The position numbers and the translations under genes were made by a program. A DNA stretch of 64,000 bases. Source: Glycocaulis sp050485565. Its GTDB lineage: Bacteria > Pseudomonadota > Alphaproteobacteria > Caulobacterales > Maricaulaceae. Location: positions 62,001 through 126,000 of the forward strand of contig NZ_JBJHBQ010000003.1 in assembly GCF_050485565.1 (NCBI RefSeq). The letters are read 5' to 3'. Under the pieces are notes generated by a model, which did no database searches, was not told the DNA's origin, and saw only the letters and a program-made list of their open reading frames with translations. This document shows, one piece after another, positions 24,150-33,447 of the stretch (the stretch's first letter is position 1; every line of letters starts with the position of its first letter).

Positions 24150-26123
24150 ATGGCTTTTATCGTCGTTTTCGGACCCCTTCTGGCAGCCATTATTGCCGGC
24201 CTGTTCCACAAACAGATCGGTACGCGCGCCAGCCAGCTCATCACCACCGGGGCCACGATCGCCGCCGCTTTGGCATCGGCCTGGCTGTTTGTGGACGTGG
24301 CAATCCTCGGCAATGCGCGCACCTACGAGCTCGCGCAATGGATGGCCGTCGGCAATTTCGACATTAGCTGGGACATCCGGCTGGACTCGCTCTCTGCGGT
24401 AATGCTGGTCGTTGTGACCAGCGTCTCCGCGCTCGTGCATGTGTATTCGTGGGGCTATATGGCCGACGACCCGCACCGCGCGCGCTTCTTTGCCTATCTG
24501 TCGCTCTTCACCTTCGCCATGCTGTCGCTGGTGACGGCAGACAACTTCCTGCAGATGTTCTTCGGCTGGGAGGGCGTCGGCCTCGCCTCCTATCTGCTGA
24601 TCGGCTTCTGGTACAAGAAGAAGTCGGCCAATGACGCGGCCATCAAGGCGTTCGTCACCAACCGCGTGGGCGATTTCGGTCTCGCGCTGGGCGTGATGGC
24701 GGTGTTTGCGGTGTTCGGCACGCTCGATTTCGATGCCGTGTTTGGTCAGGTCGATGACGGCACCGTCCAGACGCTCACCCTGTTCGGCCTCGAGTTCATG
24801 GCGCTGGAGCTGATCGCCTTCCTGCTCTTCATCGGCGCGATGGGCAAATCGGCGCAGTTCTTCCTGCATGTCTGGCTGCCTGACGCGATGGAAGGCCCGA
24901 CGCCGGTCTCCGCCCTCATCCACGCCGCGACCATGGTGACGGCGGGCGTGTTCCTAGTGTGCCGCTGCTATCCGATCTACGAGCTGGCGCCCAACACCTC
25001 GGCCATCATCACCTTTATCGGGGCGACGACGGCGCTGTTTGCCGCCACGGTTGGCCTTGCGCAGAACGATATCAAGCGCGTGATCGCGTATTCCACCTGC
25101 TCGCAGCTGGGCTACATGTTCTTCGCGGCGGGCCTTGGCCTCTACTCGGCGGCCATGTTCCACCTGTTTACGCACGCCTTCTTCAAGGCGCTCCTGTTCC
25201 TGGGTGCCGGCTCGGTCATTCATGGCCTCCATCACGAGCAGGACATGCGCAATATGGGCGGCATCTACAAGCTGCTGCCCGTGACGTGGATCATGATGAT
25301 TATCGGCACGCTGGCGCTGACGGGTGTGGGTATTCCGCTCCTCAATCTGGGCTTTGCCGGCTTCTACTCGAAAGACATGATTATCGAGGAAGCCTTCATG
25401 GCGGGAGCGGATGGCGTGGCGTTCGGCTACTTCGCCTTCCTGGTGGCCATCATCGCGGCTGGCCTGACCTCCTTCTACTCCTGGCGGCTCATCTTCATGA
25501 CCTTCCATGGCAAGTTCCGCGGCGACAAGCACACGCTTGACCACGCCCATGAAAGCCCGTGGATCATGGTGATCCCGCTGCTCCTGCTGGCTATCGGCGC
25601 GGTGTTTGCCGGCTTCCTGTTCCGCAGTGATTTTGTGGGGCGCGGTGCGCTGGAATTCTGGGGCGGCAGCCTGCCTGCCGGTCCCTATGCGGAGGGCAAT
25701 TACGGGGAAGGGGCCACCGGCCACCATCCGCCGGACTGGGTGCTGTTCAGCCCGATTGCGGTGACGGTGCTCGGCTTCGTGCTCGCGTACTGGTTCTACG
25801 TGGTGAAGGAAGGCCTGCCGGCGAAGATCGCTGCGCGTGGCGGTCCGCTCCACAGCTTCCTCGCCAATAAATGGTATTTCGACGAGATCTACGACTTCAT
25901 TTTCGTGCGCGGCGCGCGCGGGCTTGGTGACCTGTTCTGGAAAGTGGGCGACCGGCGCATCATTGACGGGCTCGGCCCGGATGGCGTCGCCGGTACCGTC
26001 ATGCAGGCGGGCCGCCGCATCGTGCGCCTGCAGTCGGGCTATCTCTATCACTACGCATTCGTGATGCTGATCGGCGTTCTGGGCCTTGCCGTCTGGCTGG
26101 TCGCGCGGGCCGGGGGACAATAG
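24150..26123 (+). CDS. nuoL: NADH-quinone oxidoreductase subunit L (proton pump)
   Basis: A 657-residue antiporter-like subunit at the distal end of the membrane arm. It has the expected HVYSWGYM and GWEGVGLASYLLIGFWY (about 141-157) segments and HVWLPDAMEGPTPVSALIH (about 242-260). The long C-terminal amphipathic lateral helix and final membrane helix (about 635-655) close the protein. nuoM follows two bases after its stop. Confidence 0.98.
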   Translation: MAFIVVFGPLLAAIIAGLFHKQIGTRASQLITTGATIAAALASAWLFVDVAILGNARTYELAQWMAVGNFDISWDIRLDSLSAVMLVVVTSVSALVHVYSWGYMADDPHRARFFAYLSLFTFAMLSLVTADNFLQMFFGWEGVGLASYLLIGFWYKKKSANDAAIKAFVTNRVGDFGLALGVMAVFAVFGTLDFDAVFGQVDDGTVQTLTLFGLEFMALELIAFLLFIGAMGKSAQFFLHVWLPDAMEGPTPVSALIHAATMVTAGVFLVCRCYPIYELAPNTSAIITFIGATTALFAATVGLAQNDIKRVIAYSTCSQLGYMFFAAGLGLYSAAMFHLFTHAFFKALLFLGAGSVIHGLHHEQDMRNMGGIYKLLPVTWIMMIIGTLALTGVGIPLLNLGFAGFYSKDMIIEEAFMAGADGVAFGYFAFLVAIIAAGLTSFYSWRLIFMTFHGKFRGDKHTLDHAHESPWIMVIPLLLLAIGAVFAGFLFRSDFVGRGALEFWGGSLPAGPYAEGNYGEGATGHHPPDWVLFSPIAVTVLGFVLAYWFYVVKEGLPAKIAARGGPLHSFLANKWYFDEIYDFIFVRGARGLGDLFWKVGDRRIIDGLGPDGVAGTVMQAGRRIVRLQSGYLYHYAFVMLIGVLGLAVWLVARAGGQ

Positions 26124-26125
26124 GC

Positions 26126-27640
26126 ATGCTGGGACAACTGCCCATCCTTACTGCGCTGACCTTCCTGCCTGCGCTGGGCGCGGTGGCGATACTGGTGCTG
26201 CGCGCGCTGATGCGCTCCGAGGACCGCCCGGCGCTGGACCGCAATGCGCGCGGCGTAGCCCTGTTCGTGACGCTGTTCGTGTTCGCGCTGTCGATTCTGC
26301 TGGTGCTGGAGTTTGATACCGCCCAGCCCGGCTTCCAGTTTGTCGAGACGGCCGACTGGCTGACCGCTCTGGGCATCAATTACCGCATGGGCGTGGACGG
26401 CCTGTCTGTGCTGTTCGTGCTGCTGACCGCCTTCCTGATGCCGATCTGTATTCTGGCGAGCTGGAAGCTGGAAAAGCGCGTGGCAGACTATATGGCCGCC
26501 TTCCTGCTGCTGGAAGCGCTGGTCATCGGCATTTTCTGCGCGCTCGACCTCGTCCTCTTCTACATCTTCTTTGAAGGCTCGCTGATCCCGATGTTCCTGA
26601 TCATCGGAGTGTGGGGCGGGGCCAACCGCATCTATGCCGCCTTCAAATTCTTCCTCTACACCTTCCTCGGCTCGGTGCTGATGCTGGTGGCGATGATCTA
26701 CATGTTTGTCGTCTCCGGCACGACCGACATCACCGTGCTGCTGGAGCACGAATTCCTGCGTGATGCGCAGATGTGGCTATGGCTCGCCTTCTTCGCCTCG
26801 TTCGCGGTGAAAATGCCAATGTGGCCGGTACATACCTGGCTGCCCGATGCGCACGTTGAAGCGCCGACGGCCGGCTCGGTCATCCTGGCGGGCATTCTCC
26901 TGAAGCTTGGTGGCTATGGCTTCCTGCGATTCTCCATCCCGATGTTTCCGGACGCCAGCGCCTTCTTCGCGCCGATGGTCATGGTGCTGTCGGTCATCGC
27001 GATCATCTACACCTCGCTGGTCGCCTTCCGGCAGACCGACATCAAGAAGCTGATCGCCTATTCGTCTGTCGCCCACATGGGCTTCGTGACGATGGGTATC
27101 TTCACGATGAATGCGCTGGGCGTGCAGGGCGCGATCTTCCAGATGATCTCACACGGGATTATCTCCGGCGCACTCTTCCTGTGCGTCGGCGTGATCTATG
27201 ACCGCTTCCACACCCGCGACATCGCCTTCTATGGCGGTCTGGTGCACAAAATGCCGGTCTATGCCGCCTTCTTCGCCCTGTTCACCATGGCCAATGTCGG
27301 CCTGCCGGGCACGTCGGGCTTTGTCGGCGAGATTATGACCATGATGGGCGCGTTCGAGTATGACCCGCGCGTCGCCTTTGGTGCCGCCTTCGGCGTGATC
27401 GTCTCGGCCGTCTACATGCTGACCCTCTACAAGAAGGTCGTGTTCGGCGAGATGACGAACCCGAAGCTGGAATCGGCCACCGATCTCGACTGGCGTGAGT
27501 GGATCAATCTGGGTGTGCTGGCCTTCCTGGCCATCTGGCTCGGCTTCTTCACCACCCCGATCACCGATATCACCACCGCTTCGGTTGAAGCGCTGATCTC
27601 GCAATATCAGGGGGCGCTGGCCGCCTCCGCCAACCCGTAA
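26126..27640 (+). CDS. nuoM: NADH-quinone oxidoreductase subunit M (proton pump)
   Basis: A 504-residue antiporter-like membrane subunit with about 14 helices. Conserved features include the MGVDGLSVLF loop (about 88), the glutamate in FFEGSLIPMFLIIG (about 149-162), the lysine-containing FAVKMPMWPVHTWLPDAHVE (about 228-247), and SVAHMGFV. Length is typical. Confidence 0.98.
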   Translation: MLGQLPILTALTFLPALGAVAILVLRALMRSEDRPALDRNARGVALFVTLFVFALSILLVLEFDTAQPGFQFVETADWLTALGINYRMGVDGLSVLFVLLTAFLMPICILASWKLEKRVADYMAAFLLLEALVIGIFCALDLVLFYIFFEGSLIPMFLIIGVWGGANRIYAAFKFFLYTFLGSVLMLVAMIYMFVVSGTTDITVLLEHEFLRDAQMWLWLAFFASFAVKMPMWPVHTWLPDAHVEAPTAGSVILAGILLKLGGYGFLRFSIPMFPDASAFFAPMVMVLSVIAIIYTSLVAFRQTDIKKLIAYSSVAHMGFVTMGIFTMNALGVQGAIFQMISHGIISGALFLCVGVIYDRFHTRDIAFYGGLVHKMPVYAAFFALFTMANVGLPGTSGFVGEIMTMMGAFEYDPRVAFGAAFGVIVSAVYMLTLYKKVVFGEMTNPKLESATDLDWREWINLGVLAFLAIWLGFFTTPITDITTASVEALISQYQGALAASANP

Positions 27641-27653
27641 GCTTCAAGGCTTG

Positions 27654-29111
27654 ATGCCCATGACCGGATCCATGCTTCTTGCCGATCTCAGCCTCATCGT
27701 TCCTGAGCTGATCCTCGCCGTTGGCGCCATGGCGCTCCTGCTGGCAGGTGTCTTCATCAAGGGTGAGGAAACGGCCGCGCGTCTGGTGTCGCTGGCCGCG
27801 ATGGGGCTTCTGGTGCTGTGCGCGGGCGTGGCGGTGTTTCTGGCCCCGCAAGGTGGTGGCACGGCCTTCTACGGCGCATTCGTGCTCGACAGCTTCTCGC
27901 TCTACGCCAAGGCGGTCGTCTATCTTGCGGCGGCTATCGCGCTGGTTCTGGCCGGTCATTATCTGCGCACCGAGCGCCTCGCGCGTTTCGAGTTCCCGGT
28001 GCTGATCCTGCTGGCGACGCTTGGCATGTCGGTCATGGTCTCTGCCGGTGATCTCATCGCGCTCTATCTGGGCCTCGAGCTGCAATCGCTCGCGCTCTAC
28101 ATCCTCGCCGCCTTCAACCGTGACAGCCTTCGCGCTTCCGAAGCGGGCCTGAAATATTTCGTGCTCGGCGCGCTTTCCTCCGGCCTGCTGCTCTACGGCG
28201 CGTCGCTGGTTTACGGCTTTGCCGGTTCCACCGAGTTTGGCGCGATCGCGCTGGCCGCAGAGAACCCGTCTGTCGGCCTCATCTTCGGCCTGGTATTCGT
28301 GGTCTCCGGCCTGGCCTTCAAGATCTCCGCTGCGCCCTTCCACATGTGGACGCCGGACGTCTATGAGGGCGCGCCGACACCGGTTGCTGCCTTCTTCGCG
28401 ACCGCGCCGAAGCTTGCCGCCATGGTGCTGCTCATCCGCGTGCTGATGGAGCCGTTTGGTGCCATGGCAGACCAGTGGCAGCAGATCACCATCATTCTGG
28501 CGATCCTTTCCATGGGTATCGGCGCGCTGGGCGCGCTGCTGCAGACCAATATCAAGCGCCTGATGGCCTATTCCTCCATCGGCAATATGGGCTATGCGCT
28601 GGTTGGCCTGTCTGCGGCCAGCGAAGCGGCTGTCTGGGCGGTGCTGCTCTACATGACGCTCTATGTGATCGGTGTGGCTGGCGCGTTCGGCGTCATCCTC
28701 TCCATGCGCCGTGCTGAGGGCATGGTGGAGCGGATCGAGGATCTGGCGGGTCTCTCCAAGTCCCGCCCCGGCCTCGCGCTCGCCTTTACCGGCCTGCTGC
28801 TGTCCATCGGCGGCATGCCCTTCCTTGTCGGCTTCTTCGGCAAGCTGTTCGTGTTCTACGCTGCCGTGCAGGCGGGTCTCGTCTGGCTGGTGGTGCTGGC
28901 CGGTATCTTCTCCACCGTCTCGATTGCCTACTATCTGATGATCCTGAAGCGCGTCTGGTTTGATGAGCCCACGGGCGGCGAGTTCCTCAACCCGCCTGCC
29001 AGCGTAGCCGTCATCACGCGCGTGACCGGCATTGCGACCGTGGGCTTGCTCCTGCTGGTGCCGTTCATGCTTACCCGTGTCATCGAGGCGGGCTCGGCAA
29101 TCGGCGGCTAG
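27654..29111 (+). CDS. nuoN: NADH-quinone oxidoreductase subunit N (proton pump)
   Basis: A 485-residue antiporter-like subunit closing the complex I operon. It shows the conserved LYLGLELQSLALYILAAF (about 139-156), KISAAPFHMWTPDVYEGAPT (about 236-255) and MAYSSIGNMGYALVG (about 306-320). Likely starts are ATG 27654 or ATG 27660; TTG 27651 is also in frame. Its stop TAG directly abuts the ATG of the biotin ligase gene. Confidence 0.97.
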   Translation: MPMTGSMLLADLSLIVPELILAVGAMALLLAGVFIKGEETAARLVSLAAMGLLVLCAGVAVFLAPQGGGTAFYGAFVLDSFSLYAKAVVYLAAAIALVLAGHYLRTERLARFEFPVLILLATLGMSVMVSAGDLIALYLGLELQSLALYILAAFNRDSLRASEAGLKYFVLGALSSGLLLYGASLVYGFAGSTEFGAIALAAENPSVGLIFGLVFVVSGLAFKISAAPFHMWTPDVYEGAPTPVAAFFATAPKLAAMVLLIRVLMEPFGAMADQWQQITIILAILSMGIGALGALLQTNIKRLMAYSSIGNMGYALVGLSAASEAAVWAVLLYMTLYVIGVAGAFGVILSMRRAEGMVERIEDLAGLSKSRPGLALAFTGLLLSIGGMPFLVGFFGKLFVFYAAVQAGLVWLVVLAGIFSTVSIAYYLMILKRVWFDEPTGGEFLNPPASVAVITRVTGIATVGLLLLVPFMLTRVIEAGSAIGG

Positions 29112-29849
29112 ATGCCCGTCCGCATCGATCATTACGCCGAGATTGACTCCACCAATGAAGAGGCCCGCCGCCGTGCGCTTGGCGGCGAGCGCGGTCCGGT
29201 CTGGATACGCGCGGATCGGCAGGGCGCAGGGCGCGGGCGGCGCGGGCGCACCTGGGTAAGCCAGCCGGGCAATCTCTTCATCACCGGGCTTTACGTGCTC
29301 GATACACAGGCCGGTGATGCGGCGCGGCTCTCCTTCGCCGCAGCCTTGGCTGTCGCCGATCTCGTCGAGGAACTTGTTCCCGGTCTCAATCCGCGCCTGA
29401 AATGGCCCAATGACGTGCTGATCGAGGGCCGCAAGGTGTGTGGCATATTGCTGGAATCCGGCGCGGCTCCCGGCAGCGGTCTGTGGCTGGCAGCCGGGAT
29501 TGGCGTCAATCTCGCCCACCACCCGGAAGATTCTGAGCGCCCCGCGACCAGCCTTGCCGCCCATGGCGCAAAGGCGGACGTGGCCCATGCCGGGGAGCGG
29601 CTGGCCCATCATTTCGACATCTGGCTTCAGCGCTGGCAGGAGAGCGGCTTTGCCCCGATACGCGATGCGTGGCTTGCCCGCGCACACGGTCTGGGCGAGC
29701 GGGTCGCCGCGCGGCTGGAGAACGAGACGGTGGAAGGCATATTCGCCGATCTGATGCCCGATGGCGCACTGCGGCTGGATTTGGCAGATGGCACAAGACG
29801 GCTTATCTCCGCAGGCGATGTCTTCTTTCCGGCTAACCCACAAGGCTGA
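29112..29849 (+). CDS. birA: Biotin--[acetyl-CoA-carboxylase] ligase
   Basis: A 245-residue ligase that activates biotin as biotinyl-AMP and attaches it to the carrier protein of acetyl-CoA carboxylase. The biotin-binding loop GAGRGRRGRTW (about 38-48) and the KWPNDVLIEGRKVCGILLE stretch (about 97-115) are present. There is no N-terminal helix-turn-helix, so this is a class I enzyme that does not act as a repressor. It abuts nuoN, and coaX starts five bases after it. Confidence 0.93.
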   Translation: MPVRIDHYAEIDSTNEEARRRALGGERGPVWIRADRQGAGRGRRGRTWVSQPGNLFITGLYVLDTQAGDAARLSFAAALAVADLVEELVPGLNPRLKWPNDVLIEGRKVCGILLESGAAPGSGLWLAAGIGVNLAHHPEDSERPATSLAAHGAKADVAHAGERLAHHFDIWLQRWQESGFAPIRDAWLARAHGLGERVAARLENETVEGIFADLMPDGALRLDLADGTRRLISAGDVFFPANPQG

Positions 29850-29854
29850 ACGCG

Positions 29855-30637
29855 ATGCTGCTGGCGATTGATTGCGGCAATACCAATACGCTGTTTGCCG
29901 TCCATGACGGGCAGGACTGGCGCGCGCAATGGCGCACGGCCACCTACAGCCCGCGTACGGCGGACGAATATGCGGTCTGGCTGGCCCAGCTGATGAGCCT
30001 GCAGGGGCTGAGCTTCGACGATCTCTCGGCTTGCGTCATTTCATCGGTGGTGCCGCAATCGCTGTTCAATCTGCGCAATCTGTCAAAGCGCTATCTGAAG
30101 ACCGATCCGGTGGTGATCGGTGATACGGGCGTCAATCTCGGCATCAGCGTCAATCTGGATCGGCCGGGAGAGGCGGGCGCGGATCGTCTGGTCAATGCGC
30201 TGGGCTGCAAGGTGAAATATACCGGCCATCTCATCATCGTGGATTCCGGCACGGCGACGACTTTCGATATCGTGTCCGCCGACGGTGTGTTTGAGGGCGG
30301 CATCATCGCGCCCGGCATCAACCTCTCCATGCAGGCTTTGCACAATGCGGCGGCGCAGCTGCCGCGTATCGCCATAGAGCGGCCAGAGCGTGTTATCGGG
30401 AAGAACACAGTAGGTGCCATGCAGTCTGGCGTGTTCTGGGGCTATATCGACCTCATAGACGGGCTGATCGGGCGTATCCGCGCCGAATACGGCCAGCCCA
30501 TGAGTGTTATCGCAACCGGCGGCGTGGCCTCGCTCTTTGAGGGTGCCTCGCGCGCTATCGATCATTTTGACGCGGATGTGACCATCCGCGGCCTTCTAGA
30601 AGTCTGGCGCCTCAATAGCGTCCGCAAAGGAGCCTGA
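29855..30637 (+). CDS. coaX: Type III pantothenate kinase
   Basis: A 260-residue ASKHA-fold kinase for the first step of coenzyme A synthesis. Phosphate motifs are DCGNTNTLFAV (about 6-16) and IIVDSGTATTFDIVS (about 125-139), with GGIIAPGINLS (about 148) for the pantothenate site. Type III enzymes are not inhibited by CoA and need a monovalent cation. The birA-coaX-rnj order is usual in alphaproteobacteria. Confidence 0.95.
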   Translation: MLLAIDCGNTNTLFAVHDGQDWRAQWRTATYSPRTADEYAVWLAQLMSLQGLSFDDLSACVISSVVPQSLFNLRNLSKRYLKTDPVVIGDTGVNLGISVNLDRPGEAGADRLVNALGCKVKYTGHLIIVDSGTATTFDIVSADGVFEGGIIAPGINLSMQALHNAAAQLPRIAIERPERVIGKNTVGAMQSGVFWGYIDLIDGLIGRIRAEYGQPMSVIATGGVASLFEGASRAIDHFDADVTIRGLLEVWRLNSVRKGA

Positions 30638-30640
30638 GGC

Positions 30641-32314
30641 GTGAGTGAGAGTGAAAATACGGTCTATTTCCTGCCGCTGGGCGGTTCAGGCGAGATCGGC
30701 ATGAATCTGAACCTCTACGGCTTCGGGCCGGAAGAGGACCGCAAATGGATCATCGTTGATTGCGGGGTGACATTCGGTGATCTGACGACGCCCGGCGTTG
30801 ATGTCATCATGCCCGATCCGCGCTTCATCGAAGAGCGCAAGCATCAGCTACTGGGCATCGTGCTGACCCATGCCCACGAAGACCATATGGGCGCGGTGGC
30901 CTATCTCTGGGAGCGGCTGCGCTGCCCGATCTGGGCCACGCCCTTTACCGCCTATCTGATGCGCGACCGGCTGGCCGAGCGTGGCCTGTCGAACGAAGCC
31001 AAGGTGCGCGAGATTTCGCTGACCGGCCGGTTCGATATCGGTCCGTTTGATCTCGAGCTTATCACGCTGACCCACTCCATCCCGGAGCCGAACGGGCTTG
31101 CCATCCGCACGCCTGCGGGACTGATCCTGCACACCGGCGACTGGAAGATCGATCCTGAGCCGCTCATCGGCGCACCGACGGACCCCGAAGCCATCAAGGC
31201 GCTGGGCCGTGAGGGCATTCTGGCCATGGTGTGTGACAGCACCAATGTATTCACGCCGGGCGAGGCCGGTTCCGAAGCGGGCGTGCGCGAAAGCCTGACC
31301 AAGGTGATCGCCGAGCAGAAGGGCAAGGTGGCCATTGCCGCCTTCGCCTCCAACGTGGCGCGCCTTGAAACGGCGATCCTGGCGGCAGAGGCCAATGGCC
31401 GGCGCGTCTGTCTGGTTGGCCGCTCCATGCACCGCATGGCGGGTGCGGCGAAGTCCGTCGGGCTGTTGCAATCCTGCGCGCCCTTCGTTGAAGAGGAAGA
31501 GGCGGGTTATTTCCCCAGCGACAAGATCGCCTTTGTCTGCACAGGCTCACAAGGCGAGCCGCGCGCGGCGCTCTCGCGTATCGCGGACCGCTCGCACCGC
31601 AATGTGACCCTCACCGACGGCGATACGGTGATCTTTTCTTCGCGCGTGATCCCCGGCAATGAACGCAGCATCTATGATCTGATGAACCGGCTGGCCATGC
31701 GCGGCGTGAAAATCATCACCGAGCGCGACCGGCATATCCACGTTTCCGGCCATCCCTGCCGCGATGAGCTGAAGCAGATGTATGAATGGGCGAAGCCGAA
31801 AGTGGCGATCCCCGTTCATGGCGAGGCGCGCCACCTGATCGAGCACGCGGCCTATGCCAAGCAGCTTGGCGTGCCGTCCGCCGTCATCCCCAGCAATGGC
31901 AGCCTGATTGCCATCAACGCGGACGGCGCGCGCATTATCGATGAGGCACCGGCGGGCCGCCTGCATCTCGATGGCAATTTCATCGTCGATGCCGAGGCCA
32001 GCTCCATGCGCGAACGGCGCAAAATGGCCTATGGCGGCGCGATCAGCGTGGCGATGGCTGTCTCCGGCAAGGGCGAGATCGTGTCCGGTCCGGACCTGCG
32101 GGCGCTGGGTGTGCCCGATACGGGCGGTGATGATATGGATGAGTTCCTCGATGCTCTGGCTGATGCCGCCGAGCGTGCCTTTGCCAAAATGGGTAACAAG
32201 GCGCGCCGCGATGAGGACGAGGTGGAGGAAGCGGTGAGACAGGCCGTGCGCCGCGAGGCCAACCGGCTATGGGGCAAGAAGCCCATCGTCGAAGCCATGG
32301 TATTGATGGTCTAG
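30641..32314 (+). CDS. rnj: Ribonuclease J
   Basis: A 557-residue metallo-beta-lactamase/beta-CASP nuclease with both endonuclease and 5'-3' exonuclease activity in RNA maturation and decay. Zinc motif THAHEDHMG (His77, His79, Asp81, His82), a later histidine in HTGDWKIDPEP (about 164) and the beta-CASP histidine in IHVSGHPCRDELK (about 366-378) are visible. It starts at GTG 30641, with AAAGGAG upstream. The C-terminal 100 residues carry the usual oligomerisation domain. Confidence 0.95.
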   Translation: MSESENTVYFLPLGGSGEIGMNLNLYGFGPEEDRKWIIVDCGVTFGDLTTPGVDVIMPDPRFIEERKHQLLGIVLTHAHEDHMGAVAYLWERLRCPIWATPFTAYLMRDRLAERGLSNEAKVREISLTGRFDIGPFDLELITLTHSIPEPNGLAIRTPAGLILHTGDWKIDPEPLIGAPTDPEAIKALGREGILAMVCDSTNVFTPGEAGSEAGVRESLTKVIAEQKGKVAIAAFASNVARLETAILAAEANGRRVCLVGRSMHRMAGAAKSVGLLQSCAPFVEEEEAGYFPSDKIAFVCTGSQGEPRAALSRIADRSHRNVTLTDGDTVIFSSRVIPGNERSIYDLMNRLAMRGVKIITERDRHIHVSGHPCRDELKQMYEWAKPKVAIPVHGEARHLIEHAAYAKQLGVPSAVIPSNGSLIAINADGARIIDEAPAGRLHLDGNFIVDAEASSMRERRKMAYGGAISVAMAVSGKGEIVSGPDLRALGVPDTGGDDMDEFLDALADAAERAFAKMGNKARRDEDEVEEAVRQAVRREANRLWGKKPIVEAMVLMV

Positions 32315-32327
32315 GGAAGGCGTGTCC

Positions 32328-32756
32328 ATGAAAATCGGACGATTGAACCATGTCGGCGTAGCCACGCCGGACGTGAAGGCGGCGGCGAAAACCTATGCCG
32401 ATCTCTATGGCGCCACGGATGCGACCGAGGCGAAGGACTTCCCCCATCTGGGCGTGCGCGTGGTGTTCGTCTCGGTGCCGAACATGCAGATCGAGCTGAT
32501 CGAACCGCTGGGCGCTGACAGCCCGATCCACAAATTCCTGGAGAAGAACCCAAAAGGGGGGCAGCACCATATGTGCTTTGAAGTCAGCGACATAGTGGCA
32601 GCACGTGATGCGATGCGTGAATGCGGCGCAACAGTGCTCGGCACCGGCGAGCCCTATATCGGCGCGCACGGCGTGCCGGTGATCTTCGTCCACCCCAAGG
32701 ATACGGGCGGCGTGCTGGTCGAGCTGATGCAGGCACCGGGCGAAGGAGCGCACTGA
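32328..32756 (+). CDS. mce: Methylmalonyl-CoA epimerase
   Basis: A 142-residue vicinal-oxygen-chelate protein that interconverts R- and S-methylmalonyl-CoA in the propionyl-CoA route. Metal ligands are suggested by RLNHVGVATPD (His8), GGQHHMCFEV (about 77-86) and a C-terminal glutamate in GVLVELMQ. The ATG at 32328 has GGAAGG seven bases upstream. Its stop overlaps the start of the next gene (TGATG). Confidence 0.92.
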   Translation: MKIGRLNHVGVATPDVKAAAKTYADLYGATDATEAKDFPHLGVRVVFVSVPNMQIELIEPLGADSPIHKFLEKNPKGGQHHMCFEVSDIVAARDAMRECGATVLGTGEPYIGAHGVPVIFVHPKDTGGVLVELMQAPGEGAH

Positions 32757-33133
32757 TGGCAGAGCGTTTCCTCATCACCGTCCAGCCCGCCTTTCGCTAT
32801 CTCGCCATACTCCTCGCCGTGCTGGCGCCGGTGATCATGTTTGCCCAGCTATTCATCCCCTCTGGCGAGGTTGGCTTCGTTGAAGGGCTGGTGGTCTATC
32901 TCATCACCTGGTGGATCGTGATTTTCACCGTGCTGCCCTTGCGCATACAGGGACAGTACGAGACCGGCGAGATCGTCGAAGGCTCTGAACCCGGCGCGCC
33001 GGTCAATCCGCGGCTGAAGGAGAAAGCCTTCCTGACCACCGTTCTTACCAGCGTGCTCTGGCTGGTTTTCTTTGCGGTGATGGAGCTGGGGATTATCGAC
33101 CTCAACACGCTCTGGGGGCCGGAGTACCGGTAG
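32756..33133 (+). CDS. DUF1467 membrane protein
   Basis: A 125-residue protein with an N-terminal helix (about 12-34), a second helix (about 42-62; GLVVYLITWWIVIFTVLPLR) and a third (about 93-115). Between helices two and three is the conserved-looking GQYETGEIVEGSEPGAP loop with VNPRLKEKAF. This fits DUF1467, an alphaproteobacterial family regularly found between mce and proS. Function is unknown. Its ATG shares a base with the mce stop. Confidence 0.85.
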   Translation: MAERFLITVQPAFRYLAILLAVLAPVIMFAQLFIPSGEVGFVEGLVVYLITWWIVIFTVLPLRIQGQYETGEIVEGSEPGAPVNPRLKEKAFLTTVLTSVLWLVFFAVMELGIIDLNTLWGPEYR

Positions 33134-33447
33134 TCTGCAGTCTGGCTTGCCTGCATTGTCATCACCCGGCTTGTGCTGGTGATTCCTGCTCGGAGCGTGC
33201 TGCTATTTCCTCCCCCGTTTACGGGGGAGGTGCCTTCGAAGAAGGCGGAGGGGGGAACTTGTTCGTGCAATCCCCCCCCCTCGGCCCTTCGGGCCACTCC
33301 CCCCGTTCACGGGGGGAGAAACCCTGAAGGCGCGGGCCATGACACGTTTCAACCACCTTAGCCGCAATGCGTGCCTTGCGGGCGTTGACGGTGCGGTCTA
33401 ATCGTTGATCCAGTTGTTCAACCCGCCTGCGACGCGAGACCGTTTCC
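33134..33447. other. mce/DUF1467-proS intergenic region
   Basis: A 314-base gap without a gene. Its middle is a GC-hairpin mosaic element (annotated separately at 33209-33318). The last 100 bases should hold the proS promoter. No ribosome-binding site with a short open frame is seen. Confidence 0.6.
33209..33318. repeat. Palindromic GC-rich intergenic repeat element
   Basis: Three hairpins lie in 110 bases: CCTCCCCCGT-TT-ACGGGGGAGG (33209-33230), GGCCC-TTC-GGGCC (33283-33295) and CTCCCCCCGT-TC-ACGGGGGGAG (33297-33318). The two outer hairpins are near copies of each other, and the inner parts (GAAGGCGGAGGGGGG and CCCCCCCCCTCGGCCCTTC) are roughly complementary, so the whole unit is an imperfect inverted repeat. 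This is the structure of REP/BIME-like or small MITE-like elements dispersed in intergenic DNA. Copy number cannot be judged from one window. Confidence 0.75.

Noticed and set aside
27570..29843. 757-codon minus-strand frame across nuoN and birA
   Set aside because: Antisense to two confidently assigned genes; the product is rich in His, Arg, Gln and Gly with no domain.
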